NCBI RefSeq assembly: GCF_030269545.1
Contig: NZ_BSTN01000011.1
Coordinates: 1 to 64,000, forward strand
Origin: Actinomadura sp. NBRC 104425
Lineage (GTDB): Bacteria > Actinomycetota > Actinomycetes > Streptosporangiales > Streptosporangiaceae
Direction: 5' to 3'
Length of the DNA stretch: 64,000 nt
The position numbers and the translations under genes were made by a program. The notes under the pieces are model-generated. The model saw nothing but the letters and a program-made list of their open reading frames with translations. It did no database searches and was not told the DNA's origin. Shown piece by piece: positions 9,761 through 17,113 of this stretch (its first letter is position 1; every line of letters starts with the position of its first letter).

Positions 9761-11256
9761 CTTCCCGCGAGGACACGACGCGACTCGTGGTGTGCGCGGC
9801 CCTGGGCATCGAAGCGCGCGCCGTCGACCATCCGGGCCTGCGCGTCGTCACGGTCGGCGCCGGACCGCACCGGGCGTACCGGGCCGCCGCGCGGCTGCCG
9901 GGCTTCGACGCGCTCGCCGTGACCGGGTTCGCCGGAGCGCTGGACCCGCGGATCCGGCCCGGCAGCCTGGTCGTCGCGACCGAGATCCGCGGCCCGGACG
10001 GCGCCGTCCCCTGCCCGTCGGCGGAACTGCTCGCCGGGCTGCTGGAACGCGGCGGCGCGCCCGTGCACTGCGGCCCGCTGCTGACCAGCGACCACGTCGT
10101 GCTCGGCCGCGGCGAACGCGCCGCGCTCGCCGCCACCGGGGCGCTGGCGGTGGACATGGAGTCCGCCCCGCTGGCCGCCGCGGCGGCGGGACGCCCGTAC
10201 GCCGTCGTCCGCGCGATCGTGGACACCCCCGACCGCCCGCTGCTGAGCCCCGCCACCCTCACCGGCGGGCTGGCCGCGCTGCGCCGGCTGCGGACGGTCG
10301 GCCCGGCGCTGGCGCGCTGGGGCGCGGCCGTCGGCCCGCGCCGCGTCCTGCTCGCCTCGCCGCGGTCGTTCTGCGCGGGCGTGGAACGCGCCATCGAGAT
10401 CGTGAAGCGCGCGCTGGCCGAGCACGGCCCGCCGGTGTACGTGCGCAAGCAGATCGTCCACAACGTGCACGTGGTGGCGGACCTGAGGCGGCGCGGCGCG
10501 GTCTTCGTCGACGACCTCGCCGAGGTGCCCGCCGGAGCCGTCGTGGTCTTCTCCGCGCACGGGGTGGCGCCCGAGGTGCGCGCCGAGGCGGACCGCGCCG
10601 GGCTGCGGGTCATCGACGCGACCTGCCCGCTGGTGGCCAAGGTGCACGCCGAGGCGCGGCGGTCGGCCGCCCGCGGCGACCTGGTGGCCCTCATCGGCCA
10701 CGCCGGGCACGAGGAGGTCGAGGGCACCCTCGGCGAGGCGCCCGACGCGTCCGTCCTGGTGGAGACGGCCGAGGATGTGGCGCGGCTGCCCGCCGGCCGG
10801 CCCGTGTCCTACCTCATGCAGACCACGCTGGCGGTGGAGGAGGCCGAGGAGATCGCCCGCGCCATCACCCGCCGCTTCCCCGACGCCCGGGGGCCGCGCA
10901 CCGACGACATCTGCTACGCCACCTCCAACCGGCAGCGCGCCGTCCACGCCGTCGCCCGCGACGCCGACCTGCTGCTGGTGGTCGGGTCGCGCAACTCCTC
11001 CAACTCCCGCCGCCTGGTCGAGGTGGCCGAACGCGGCGGGACCCCGGCGCTGCTCGTCGACGGGCCCGCCGACGTGCCGCTGGACCGGCTCGCCGCGGCC
11101 CGCGTCGTCGGCGTCACCGCGGGCGCCTCGGCGCCGCCGGCGATGGTCGGCGCGGTCGTGGACGCCCTGCGCGGCCTGGGCCCGGTCGAGGTGGAGGAGC
11201 ACGCGGTGACCGTCGAGACCACCGAGTTCACCCTGCCCAAGGAGGTGCGGTCCTGA
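9757..11256 (+). CDS. ispH: Fusion of HpnG-type nucleosidase/phosphorylase and IspH (HMBPP reductase)
   Basis: 499-aa two-domain protein. Residues about 8-185 are a compact nucleoside phosphorylase/nucleosidase domain (VTVGAGPHRAYRAA, ALAVTGFAGAL, AVDMESAPLAAAA) matching HpnG, which removes adenine from adenosylhopane. Residues about 192-499 are a complete 4-hydroxy-3-methylbut-2-enyl diphosphate reductase: the three cluster cysteines are Cys206 (SFCAGVERA), Cys290 (DATCPLV) and Cys386 (ICYATSNRQ), spaced 84 and 96 apart, with HAGHEEVEGT, MQTTL and SRNSSNS also kept. IspH is the last MEP-pathway step, so one polypeptide joins isoprenoid supply to hopanoid side-chain processing. GTG start overlaps the shc stop; the stop overlaps hpnH. 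No frameshift is needed, so the fusion is real in this sequence. Confidence 0.88.
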   Translation: MTSREDTTRLVVCAALGIEARAVDHPGLRVVTVGAGPHRAYRAAARLPGFDALAVTGFAGALDPRIRPGSLVVATEIRGPDGAVPCPSAELLAGLLERGGAPVHCGPLLTSDHVVLGRGERAALAATGALAVDMESAPLAAAAAGRPYAVVRAIVDTPDRPLLSPATLTGGLAALRRLRTVGPALARWGAAVGPRRVLLASPRSFCAGVERAIEIVKRALAEHGPPVYVRKQIVHNVHVVADLRRRGAVFVDDLAEVPAGAVVVFSAHGVAPEVRAEADRAGLRVIDATCPLVAKVHAEARRSAARGDLVALIGHAGHEEVEGTLGEAPDASVLVETAEDVARLPAGRPVSYLMQTTLAVEEAEEIARAITRRFPDARGPRTDDICYATSNRQRAVHAVARDADLLLVVGSRNSSNSRRLVEVAERGGTPALLVDGPADVPLDRLAAARVVGVTAGASAPPAMVGAVVDALRGLGPVEVEEHAVTVETTEFTLPKEVRS

Positions 11257-12260
11257 TGGGCATGCCGCTTCGCCAGAGCCTGCGCATTGGCGCGCACATC
11301 CTGCGCAACAGGATCCGCGGCCGGGACAGGTTCCCGCTGCTGCTGGAACTGGAGCCGCTGTTCGCCTGCAACCTGGCCTGCGCCGGATGCGGGAAGATCC
11401 AGCATCCGGCCGACGTGCTGAAACGGCGCATGCCCGTCGAGGAGGCCGTCGCCGCCGTCCGCGAGTGCGGCGCGCCCATGGTGTCCATCGCGGGCGGCGA
11501 GCCGCTGATGCACCCGCAGATCGGCGAGCTGGTCGAGGAGCTGGTGCGGATGCGCAGGTATGTGTTCCTGTGCACCAACGCGCTGCTGATCCCCAAGAAG
11601 ATCGACCTGTTCCGGCCGTCGCCGTACTTCGCGTGGGCCGTGCACATCGACGGGCTGCGCGACCGCCACGACGCGTCGGTCTGCAAGGACGGCGTGTTCG
11701 ACCAGGCGGTCGCCGCCGTCCGCGAGTGCCGCCGCCGCGGGTTCCGCGTCACGACCAACACCACGTTCTTCAACACCGACACCCCGCGCACCGTCATCGA
11801 GGTGCTCGACTACCTCAACGACGAGCTCGGCGTCGACCAGATGATGATCTCGCCGGGCTACGCCTACGAGAAGGCGCCCGACCAGGACCACTTCCTCGGC
11901 GTCCGGGAGACCCGGGAGCTGTTCCGCAAGGCGTTCGCCGGCGGCAACCGCAAACGGTGGCGCCTCAACCACTCGCCCCTGTTCCTCGACTTCCTGGAAG
12001 GCAAGGTCGACTTCCCGTGCACCGCGTGGGCGATCCCGTCGTACTCGCTGTTCGGCTGGCAGCGCCCCTGCTACCTGATGGCGGACGGCTACGCCCGGAC
12101 CTACCGTGAGCTGCTGGAGGACACCGACTGGGACTCCTACGGCCGGGGCCGCGACCCGCGCTGCGCCAACTGCATGGCCCACTGCGGCTACGAACCCACC
12201 GCCGTCTTCACGACCCTGTCGTCGGTGAAGCAGTCCCTGCGGGCCCTGCGCTCGGCTTAG
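11256..12260 (+). CDS. hpnH: Adenosylhopane synthase HpnH, radical SAM
   Basis: 334-aa radical SAM enzyme that couples the 5'-deoxyadenosyl group to diploptene, giving adenosylhopane. The cluster motif CNLACAGC has Cys38, Cys42, Cys45. The SAM GGEP motif is AGGEPLMH. A C-terminal cysteine-rich segment (CANCMAHCGYEPTAV) is typical of HpnH. One-base stop/start overlap with the HpnG-IspH gene. It is the last gene of the operon: the dxs, ispG and hpnO-like genes that follow hpnH in Streptomyces coelicolor are not here. Confidence 0.94.
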   Translation: MGMPLRQSLRIGAHILRNRIRGRDRFPLLLELEPLFACNLACAGCGKIQHPADVLKRRMPVEEAVAAVRECGAPMVSIAGGEPLMHPQIGELVEELVRMRRYVFLCTNALLIPKKIDLFRPSPYFAWAVHIDGLRDRHDASVCKDGVFDQAVAAVRECRRRGFRVTTNTTFFNTDTPRTVIEVLDYLNDELGVDQMMISPGYAYEKAPDQDHFLGVRETRELFRKAFAGGNRKRWRLNHSPLFLDFLEGKVDFPCTAWAIPSYSLFGWQRPCYLMADGYARTYRELLEDTDWDSYGRGRDPRCANCMAHCGYEPTAVFTTLSSVKQSLRALRSA

Positions 12261-12410
12261 GGGGGCGCCCCGGTCGGCCGTTGCGTGGACGGTGCGCAGC
12301 GAGACGGCCCGGCGGCGACGGCGTCGAGCACCGCGCGGCGCGCGTTCGGCATGCCGATCAGTCCGGCACCGCCGCCGGGGCGCCCGGGCCGTCCTCCGCC
12401 GCGGGCGCGC

Positions 12411-13547
12411 CTACTGGATTCCGGCTTCCTTGCACTTGGCGGCGTAGGCGCCCTTGCAGAGGTCCTCCTTCTTGACGAACCCGTCGTCCACGACGCGCTT
12501 GACGTTGTTCTTGTCGACGCCGATCGGGGTCAGCAGGACCGACGGCACGTTGCGCTTGCCCTGCGGGTCGTTCACCGTGCCGTTGGTGTCGGCCTTCTCG
12601 CCCTTGATCAGCGCGACCGCCAGTTTGGCCGCCGCGTCGGCCTCCTGCTTGACCGGCTTGTAGACCGTCATGCACTGGTTGCCGTCCAGGATGTTCTGCA
12701 GCCCCTCAAGGGTGCCGTCCTGGCCGGTCACCGGCACCTTCCCGGCGGCGCGGTTCTTCTTCAGGATCGAGATGGCCGCGTTGCCCAGGCCGTCGTTGGC
12801 GGCCAGCACCCCGTCGATGTCGCCGCGCCGCTGCGTCCACATCTGCTCGAAAATGGTCGCGGCCTGCTGGTTGTCCCAGTCCGGCACCGCCTGCTCGGCG
12901 ACCTTCGTGTAGGTGGGGACCTTGTCGAGGATGTTGTGGGCGCCCTGCGCGAACAGCGTCGCGTTGTTGTCGGTCGGCGCGCCGTTCAGATAGACGATGT
13001 CGGCGTCCTTGTCGCCCAGGCACTTCTGCAGGCCCTTGCCCATTTCCTCGCCGACCTTGACGTTGTCGAACGAGACGTAGTAGTCGGCGACGCCGCCCAG
13101 GGTGAGCCGGTCGTAGTCGATCGTCTTGACACCCTGCTGCTGCGCCTTGCGCTGCACGGCCGCGGCCGAATCGGAGTCGAGCCCGCTGACGGCCAGGACC
13201 GTCACGCCATTGGTGATCATCTGGTCGGCGATGGTCTGGAACCGCTGGGTGTCGCCCTCGGCGTTCTGGATGTCGTACTCGATGCCGGCCGCCTTGAACG
13301 CCTGCTCCAGGTAGGGCCGGTCGAAGTTCTCCCAGCGGACCGAGGACGTGGTGTCGGGCAGGATCACGCCCACCTTGCCCCGGGCGGCGCCGGAACCGCC
13401 CTCGTCGTCACCGGAATCGCCCCCGCACGCGGTGAGGGCCAGTGCCGCGGCCGCCGACGCGGCCGTGAGGCCGACGACCCCTTTGCCGGAAAACCGCCTG
13501 CGGAAAACCGTGCCGTCTTTACTCGGCGCGGACGCTCGTGTGCGCAC
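12411..13547 (-). CDS. Sugar ABC transporter substrate-binding lipoprotein, XylF-like
   Basis: 378-aa periplasmic-binding protein of the Peripla_BP_4 sugar family. An Arg-rich n-region, a hydrophobic stretch and the lipobox LTAC place the lipidated Cys at residue 41. The mature protein (KVGVILPDTTSSVRWENFD, DYDRLTLGG, DGVLAANDGLGNAAI) is closest to D-xylose/pentose-type binding proteins. GTG start. The cognate XylG ATPase and XylH permease are not adjacent on either side, so it is an orphan here. The divergent neighbour is a ROK regulator, commonly xylose- or glucose-responsive, suggesting joint control. Confidence 0.85.
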   Translation of the reverse strand: MRTRASAPSKDGTVFRRRFSGKGVVGLTAASAAAALALTACGGDSGDDEGGSGAARGKVGVILPDTTSSVRWENFDRPYLEQAFKAAGIEYDIQNAEGDTQRFQTIADQMITNGVTVLAVSGLDSDSAAAVQRKAQQQGVKTIDYDRLTLGGVADYYVSFDNVKVGEEMGKGLQKCLGDKDADIVYLNGAPTDNNATLFAQGAHNILDKVPTYTKVAEQAVPDWDNQQAATIFEQMWTQRRGDIDGVLAANDGLGNAAISILKKNRAAGKVPVTGQDGTLEGLQNILDGNQCMTVYKPVKQEADAAAKLAVALIKGEKADTNGTVNDPQGKRNVPSVLLTPIGVDKNNVKRVVDDGFVKKEDLCKGAYAAKCKEAGIQ

Positions 13548-13616
13548 GCCAACTCCAAAGGGGTGGGAAACCGGGCCGTCCGCCCGGCCGCTGACTTTGC
13601 TGAACTGTAGGAATCG

Positions 13617-13666
13617 CAGTTAATCAGCGTCAAGGACGAAACGGGCCGGATGCGGCCACAGTTAAT
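13617..13666. promoter_or_regulatory. Divergent promoter region with direct repeat, possible ROK operator
   Basis: The low-GC octamer cagttaat occurs at 13617-13624 and again at 13659-13666, 42 bp apart (four helical turns), between the XylF-like gene and the ROK gene. These are the only such sequences in the intergenic space, and TTAA-containing repeats are common ROK/XylR targets. The assignment is inference. Confidence 0.4.
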
Positions 13667-13699
13667 ACGGAGTCAGGAGAAAGTGGTTATGGTGCGGTC

Positions 13700-14887
13700 A
13701 TGGTCGACTCGCCGGGCTCCCTTGCCTCGCTGCGGTCGCGCAACCGGCTGCTGGTCCTGGAGACCGTCCGGCGGCACGGCCGGATCAGCCGGGTCGGCAT
13801 CGCCCGCGCGACCGGCCTGTCCCGCACCACCGTCTCCAGCCTCGTCGCCGACCTGCTGGCCGAGGGCGTGCTGAGCGAGGCGGCCGCGTCCGGCCCGCCC
13901 ACCGGCTCGCGGGGCGGCCGCCCCGCCACCCCGCTGTCGCTCAACCCCGAGGGCGGCGGCGTGCTCGGCGTCCACCTGCGGCACACCGACATCCGCGTGC
14001 TGCTGGCCGACCTGTCCGGCGGCGTCCTCGGCGAGCGCCGCCGCGGGTTCGACGTCGACCGCCGGCCCGGTCGGGCGCTGGACTTCGTCGCCGAGACCGC
14101 CCTCGACCTGGTCGCGACCGAGGGCCGCGGCCTGGGCCGCGTGTTCGGCATGGGCGTGGCGGTGTCGGCGCCCGTCCGGTCGCGGTCGTCCGCGCCGAGC
14201 ACCCCGTCCATGCCGGCCGCCTGGACAGACGTCGACATCGCCGCCCGGCTGCGGGACCGCGTCGGCCTCCCCGTGCACGTCGGCAACGACGCGAACCTGG
14301 GCGCCCTGGCCGAGTGGACGTTCGGGGCGGCGCGCGGCGTGCACGACATGATCTACGTGATGCTGGCCGACGGCGTCGGCGCCGGGCTGATCCTGGACGG
14401 GCGGCTCTACGAGGGCGCCACCGGCACGGCGGGCGAACTCGGCCACGTACCCGTGGTCGACGGCGGATACGTGTGCCGCTGCGGGAACCGCGGCTGCCTG
14501 GAGACGGTCGTCGGGGCCCGCGCGCTGACTTCGGCGTTCTCCCACATCCGCGGGCCGGACACCACCATCGCCGACCTGGTGGCGCTGCTGGCCGCCGGGG
14601 ATCCGGGGGCGCGGCGGGTGGTGTCCGACGCGGGCCGCATGATCGGCCAGGCGCTGGCGGGCGTCTGCGCGGTGCTCGAACCCCGCCTCGTGGTGATCGG
14701 CGGGGAGGTCGCCGCGGTCGGGCGGCTGCTGCTGGACGGCGTCCGCGACGAGCTGACCCGCCGGCTGCCCCCGGCGATCGGGCACGCGGTCACCGTGGCC
14801 GCCGGAAGCCTCGGCGACCGCGCCGAGGCGTTCGGCGCCACCGTCCTGGCCACCCAGCAGACCTCCGCCCACCTGCTGAAACCTTGA
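13700..14887 (+). CDS. ROK-family transcriptional regulator
   Basis: 395-aa protein. An N-terminal winged helix-turn-helix (about residues 8-65, RNRLLVLETVRRHGRISRVG then ARATGLSRTTVSSLVADLLAEG) is followed by a sugar kinase-like ROK domain with the signature GTAGELGHVPV and the zinc motif CRCGNRGCLE. The HTH makes it a regulator of the XylR/NagC type rather than a kinase. It is divergent from the XylF-like lipoprotein gene, its probable target. The inducing sugar is not readable. Confidence 0.88.
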   Translation: MVDSPGSLASLRSRNRLLVLETVRRHGRISRVGIARATGLSRTTVSSLVADLLAEGVLSEAAASGPPTGSRGGRPATPLSLNPEGGGVLGVHLRHTDIRVLLADLSGGVLGERRRGFDVDRRPGRALDFVAETALDLVATEGRGLGRVFGMGVAVSAPVRSRSSAPSTPSMPAAWTDVDIAARLRDRVGLPVHVGNDANLGALAEWTFGAARGVHDMIYVMLADGVGAGLILDGRLYEGATGTAGELGHVPVVDGGYVCRCGNRGCLETVVGARALTSAFSHIRGPDTTIADLVALLAAGDPGARRVVSDAGRMIGQALAGVCAVLEPRLVVIGGEVAAVGRLLLDGVRDELTRRLPPAIGHAVTVAAGSLGDRAEAFGATVLATQQTSAHLLKP

Positions 14888-14990
14888 CCCGCCCGGCGCG
14901 GCCGCGAGGTGCGCGGGCCGCCGGGGCGGGAAGGGGTGCCGTGAGGTCCGCTGCTGACGGGACGGCTCACACGGACAGGGGGATGTCGCG

Positions 14991-16283
14991 ATGAGCGTTT
15001 CGATCATGCTGTTCACCCGCGACCTGCGGGTGCGGGACAACCCCGCGCTGGCGGCGGCGTGCCGGGCCGACCGGGTGGTGCCGCTGTTCGTGTTCGACGA
15101 CGCCATCCTGGGCGGCCGGTTCGCCGCGCCCAACCGGGTCCGGTTCCTCCTCGACGCCCTCGACGACCTGCGCGGATCGCTGCGCGGCCGCGGCGGCGAC
15201 CTGGTGGTGCGCCGCGGCGATCCCGTCGCGCACGTCGCCCGGATCGCCGACGAGACCGGCGCCCGCGCGGTGACGCTCGCCGACGAGCGGTCGGCGTTCG
15301 GAACGCGGCGGCTGGCGGCGTTGCGGGAACTCCCCCTCGAGGTGTCGGCGCACCCGGGCGTCACGGTGGTGCCGCCAGGGGAGCTGGCCCCGGCCGGCGG
15401 CGACCACTACCACGTGTTCAGCCCGTACTGGCGGGCCTGGGAGGCGGCCCGGTGGCGCCCGGTCGCCGACCCGCCGGCGAGGATCCGGCTGCCCGACGGC
15501 GTCGAACCCGGGCAGCTGCCGGACCTGCGCGACCTGACCACCGGGCCGCTGTCGCCCGACCTGCCGCGGGGAGGCGAGCACGCGGGACGGGAGCGCATGG
15601 CGGCGTGGCTGCGCGGCGACGCCGCCGCCTACGAGCAGGCCCACGACGACCTGGCCGCCGACCGCACCTCGCGGCTCAGCCCGTATTTGAAGTTCGGGTG
15701 CGTCTCACCCCTGGAGCTGGCCGGCGCCACCGGCGGGGCCTACCGGCGGCAGCTCGCCTGGCGCGACTTCCACCACCAGGTGGCCGCGGCCTTCCCGGAC
15801 CTGCCCCGCCGCGACTACCGTCCCCGCGCGCGGCGCTGGAACCGGGAGCGGGACGCGCTGGACGCCTGGTGCAACGGCATGACCGGCGTCCCCATCGTCG
15901 ACGCGGGCATGCGCCAGCTGCACCGCGAGGGCTTCATGCACAACCGGGCCCGCCTGATCACCGCGTCCTTCCTCACCAGGAACCTCGGCGTGGACTGGCG
16001 GGAGGGCCTGGCCCACTTCGGCGACTGGCTCATCGACGGCGACATCGCCGACAACGCGGGCAACTGGCAGTGGGTCGCCGGGACCGGCAACGACACCCGC
16101 CCCAACCGGGTCATGAACCCGCTGCGACAGGCGGCCAAGCACGACCCGACCGGCGCCTACGTCCATACCCACGTCCCCGAACTCGCCGCCGTCCCCGCCC
16201 CGCACATCCACCACCCGTGGACGCTCCCCGACACGGTACGCCGCTCGCTCGACTACCCGCCGCCCATCGTCGCCCTCGGCTGA
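14991..16283 (+). CDS. phr: Deoxyribodipyrimidine photo-lyase
   Basis: 430-aa cryptochrome/photolyase family enzyme repairing cyclobutane pyrimidine dimers with light. The N-terminal antenna-binding Rossmann domain starts MLFTRDLRVRDNPAL. The C-terminal FAD domain has the family signatures SRLSPYLKFGCVSP, NGMTGVPIVDAGMRQL, HNRARL and GDIADNAGNWQWVAGTGNDTRP. Length is slightly short for class I (usually 450-480). It stands alone; the four bases after its stop lead into the convergent reductase gene. Confidence 0.93.
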   Translation: MSVSIMLFTRDLRVRDNPALAAACRADRVVPLFVFDDAILGGRFAAPNRVRFLLDALDDLRGSLRGRGGDLVVRRGDPVAHVARIADETGARAVTLADERSAFGTRRLAALRELPLEVSAHPGVTVVPPGELAPAGGDHYHVFSPYWRAWEAARWRPVADPPARIRLPDGVEPGQLPDLRDLTTGPLSPDLPRGGEHAGRERMAAWLRGDAAAYEQAHDDLAADRTSRLSPYLKFGCVSPLELAGATGGAYRRQLAWRDFHHQVAAAFPDLPRRDYRPRARRWNRERDALDAWCNGMTGVPIVDAGMRQLHREGFMHNRARLITASFLTRNLGVDWREGLAHFGDWLIDGDIADNAGNWQWVAGTGNDTRPNRVMNPLRQAAKHDPTGAYVHTHVPELAAVPAPHIHHPWTLPDTVRRSLDYPPPIVALG

Positions 16284-16287
16284 GACG

Positions 16288-16986
16288 TCAGGCCTGGTTC
16301 ATCTCGGCGTACCGGCGGGCGGCGGCCAGGGCTTCGCGCAGCTTGGCGGCGTCCACCGGAACCGGGTTGTCCCAGCCGTCCGGGCCGTCACCGGCGTAGA
16401 GGGCCGCGTAGGCGGTCGTGTCGCGCTGGAAACGCCACCCCTCGGCGAGCGGACCGACATCGACCGCGTCGTAGCCGATCGCGTCGAAGAACTCGGTCAC
16501 CGCGGCCTTGGCGTCGGCGTCGTCACCGGCGATCGGCAGCGCGGTGCGGTCGGGAGACCCCGCCGGACGCGCCAGCGCGAGCAGGTGCTTGAAGAAGATG
16601 TTGTTGAACCCCTTGACGACCTTGGACTGCGGCAGGTGCGCCTGCAGCAGCTCGCTGGTGGTGGTCGATTCGTCGTCCAGTTCGGGGAACCGGCCGTCCC
16701 GCTCCGGGTAGTAGTTGTTGGTGTCGATCACGATCTTGCCCGCGAGCGGTTCGACGGGAACGTCCCGGTACGCCCGCAGCGGGATCGTCACCACGACGAG
16801 GTCGCCGGCCTGCGCCGCCTCACCGGGGGTCGCGGCGCGGGCGCGCGGCCCGAGCTCGGCGACCAGGTCCTTCAACGTCTCGGGGCCGCGCGAATTGCTG
16901 AGCACCACGTCATAGCCCGCGGCCACGGCCAGCCGGGCCACCGTGCCGCCGATGTTGCCGCTTCCGATCAAGCCAATCGTCGTCAT
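16288..16986 (-). CDS. F420-dependent NADP reductase-like oxidoreductase
   Basis: 233-aa protein with an N-terminal dinucleotide-binding fold: TTIGLIGSGNIGGTVARLAV with GxGxxG, then VVLSNSRGPETL, a pattern that binds NADP. It belongs to the NADP_oxidoreductase/F420_oxidored family; VVKGFNNIF and DAKAAVTEFFDAIGYDAVDVGPL are typical. ATG chosen at the conserved N-terminus; longer in-frame starts give a non-homologous extension that would overlap the divergent kinase gene. Precise substrate unknown. Confidence 0.82.
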   Translation of the reverse strand: MTTIGLIGSGNIGGTVARLAVAAGYDVVLSNSRGPETLKDLVAELGPRARAATPGEAAQAGDLVVVTIPLRAYRDVPVEPLAGKIVIDTNNYYPERDGRFPELDDESTTTSELLQAHLPQSKVVKGFNNIFFKHLLALARPAGSPDRTALPIAGDDADAKAAVTEFFDAIGYDAVDVGPLAEGWRFQRDTTAYAALYAGDGPDGWDNPVPVDAAKLREALAAARRYAEMNQA

Positions 16987-17113
16987 GTCGGCGACAACCC
17001 GCGCCCCCTGCCGGGCATTCCCGGTTCCCGGTGATCGCGCATCGCCGAACTCGCCTGTAGACATCGGCGTCTATTCGACCGACATTCGGGAACCGCGACG
17101 AGAGGCTCCGGCC

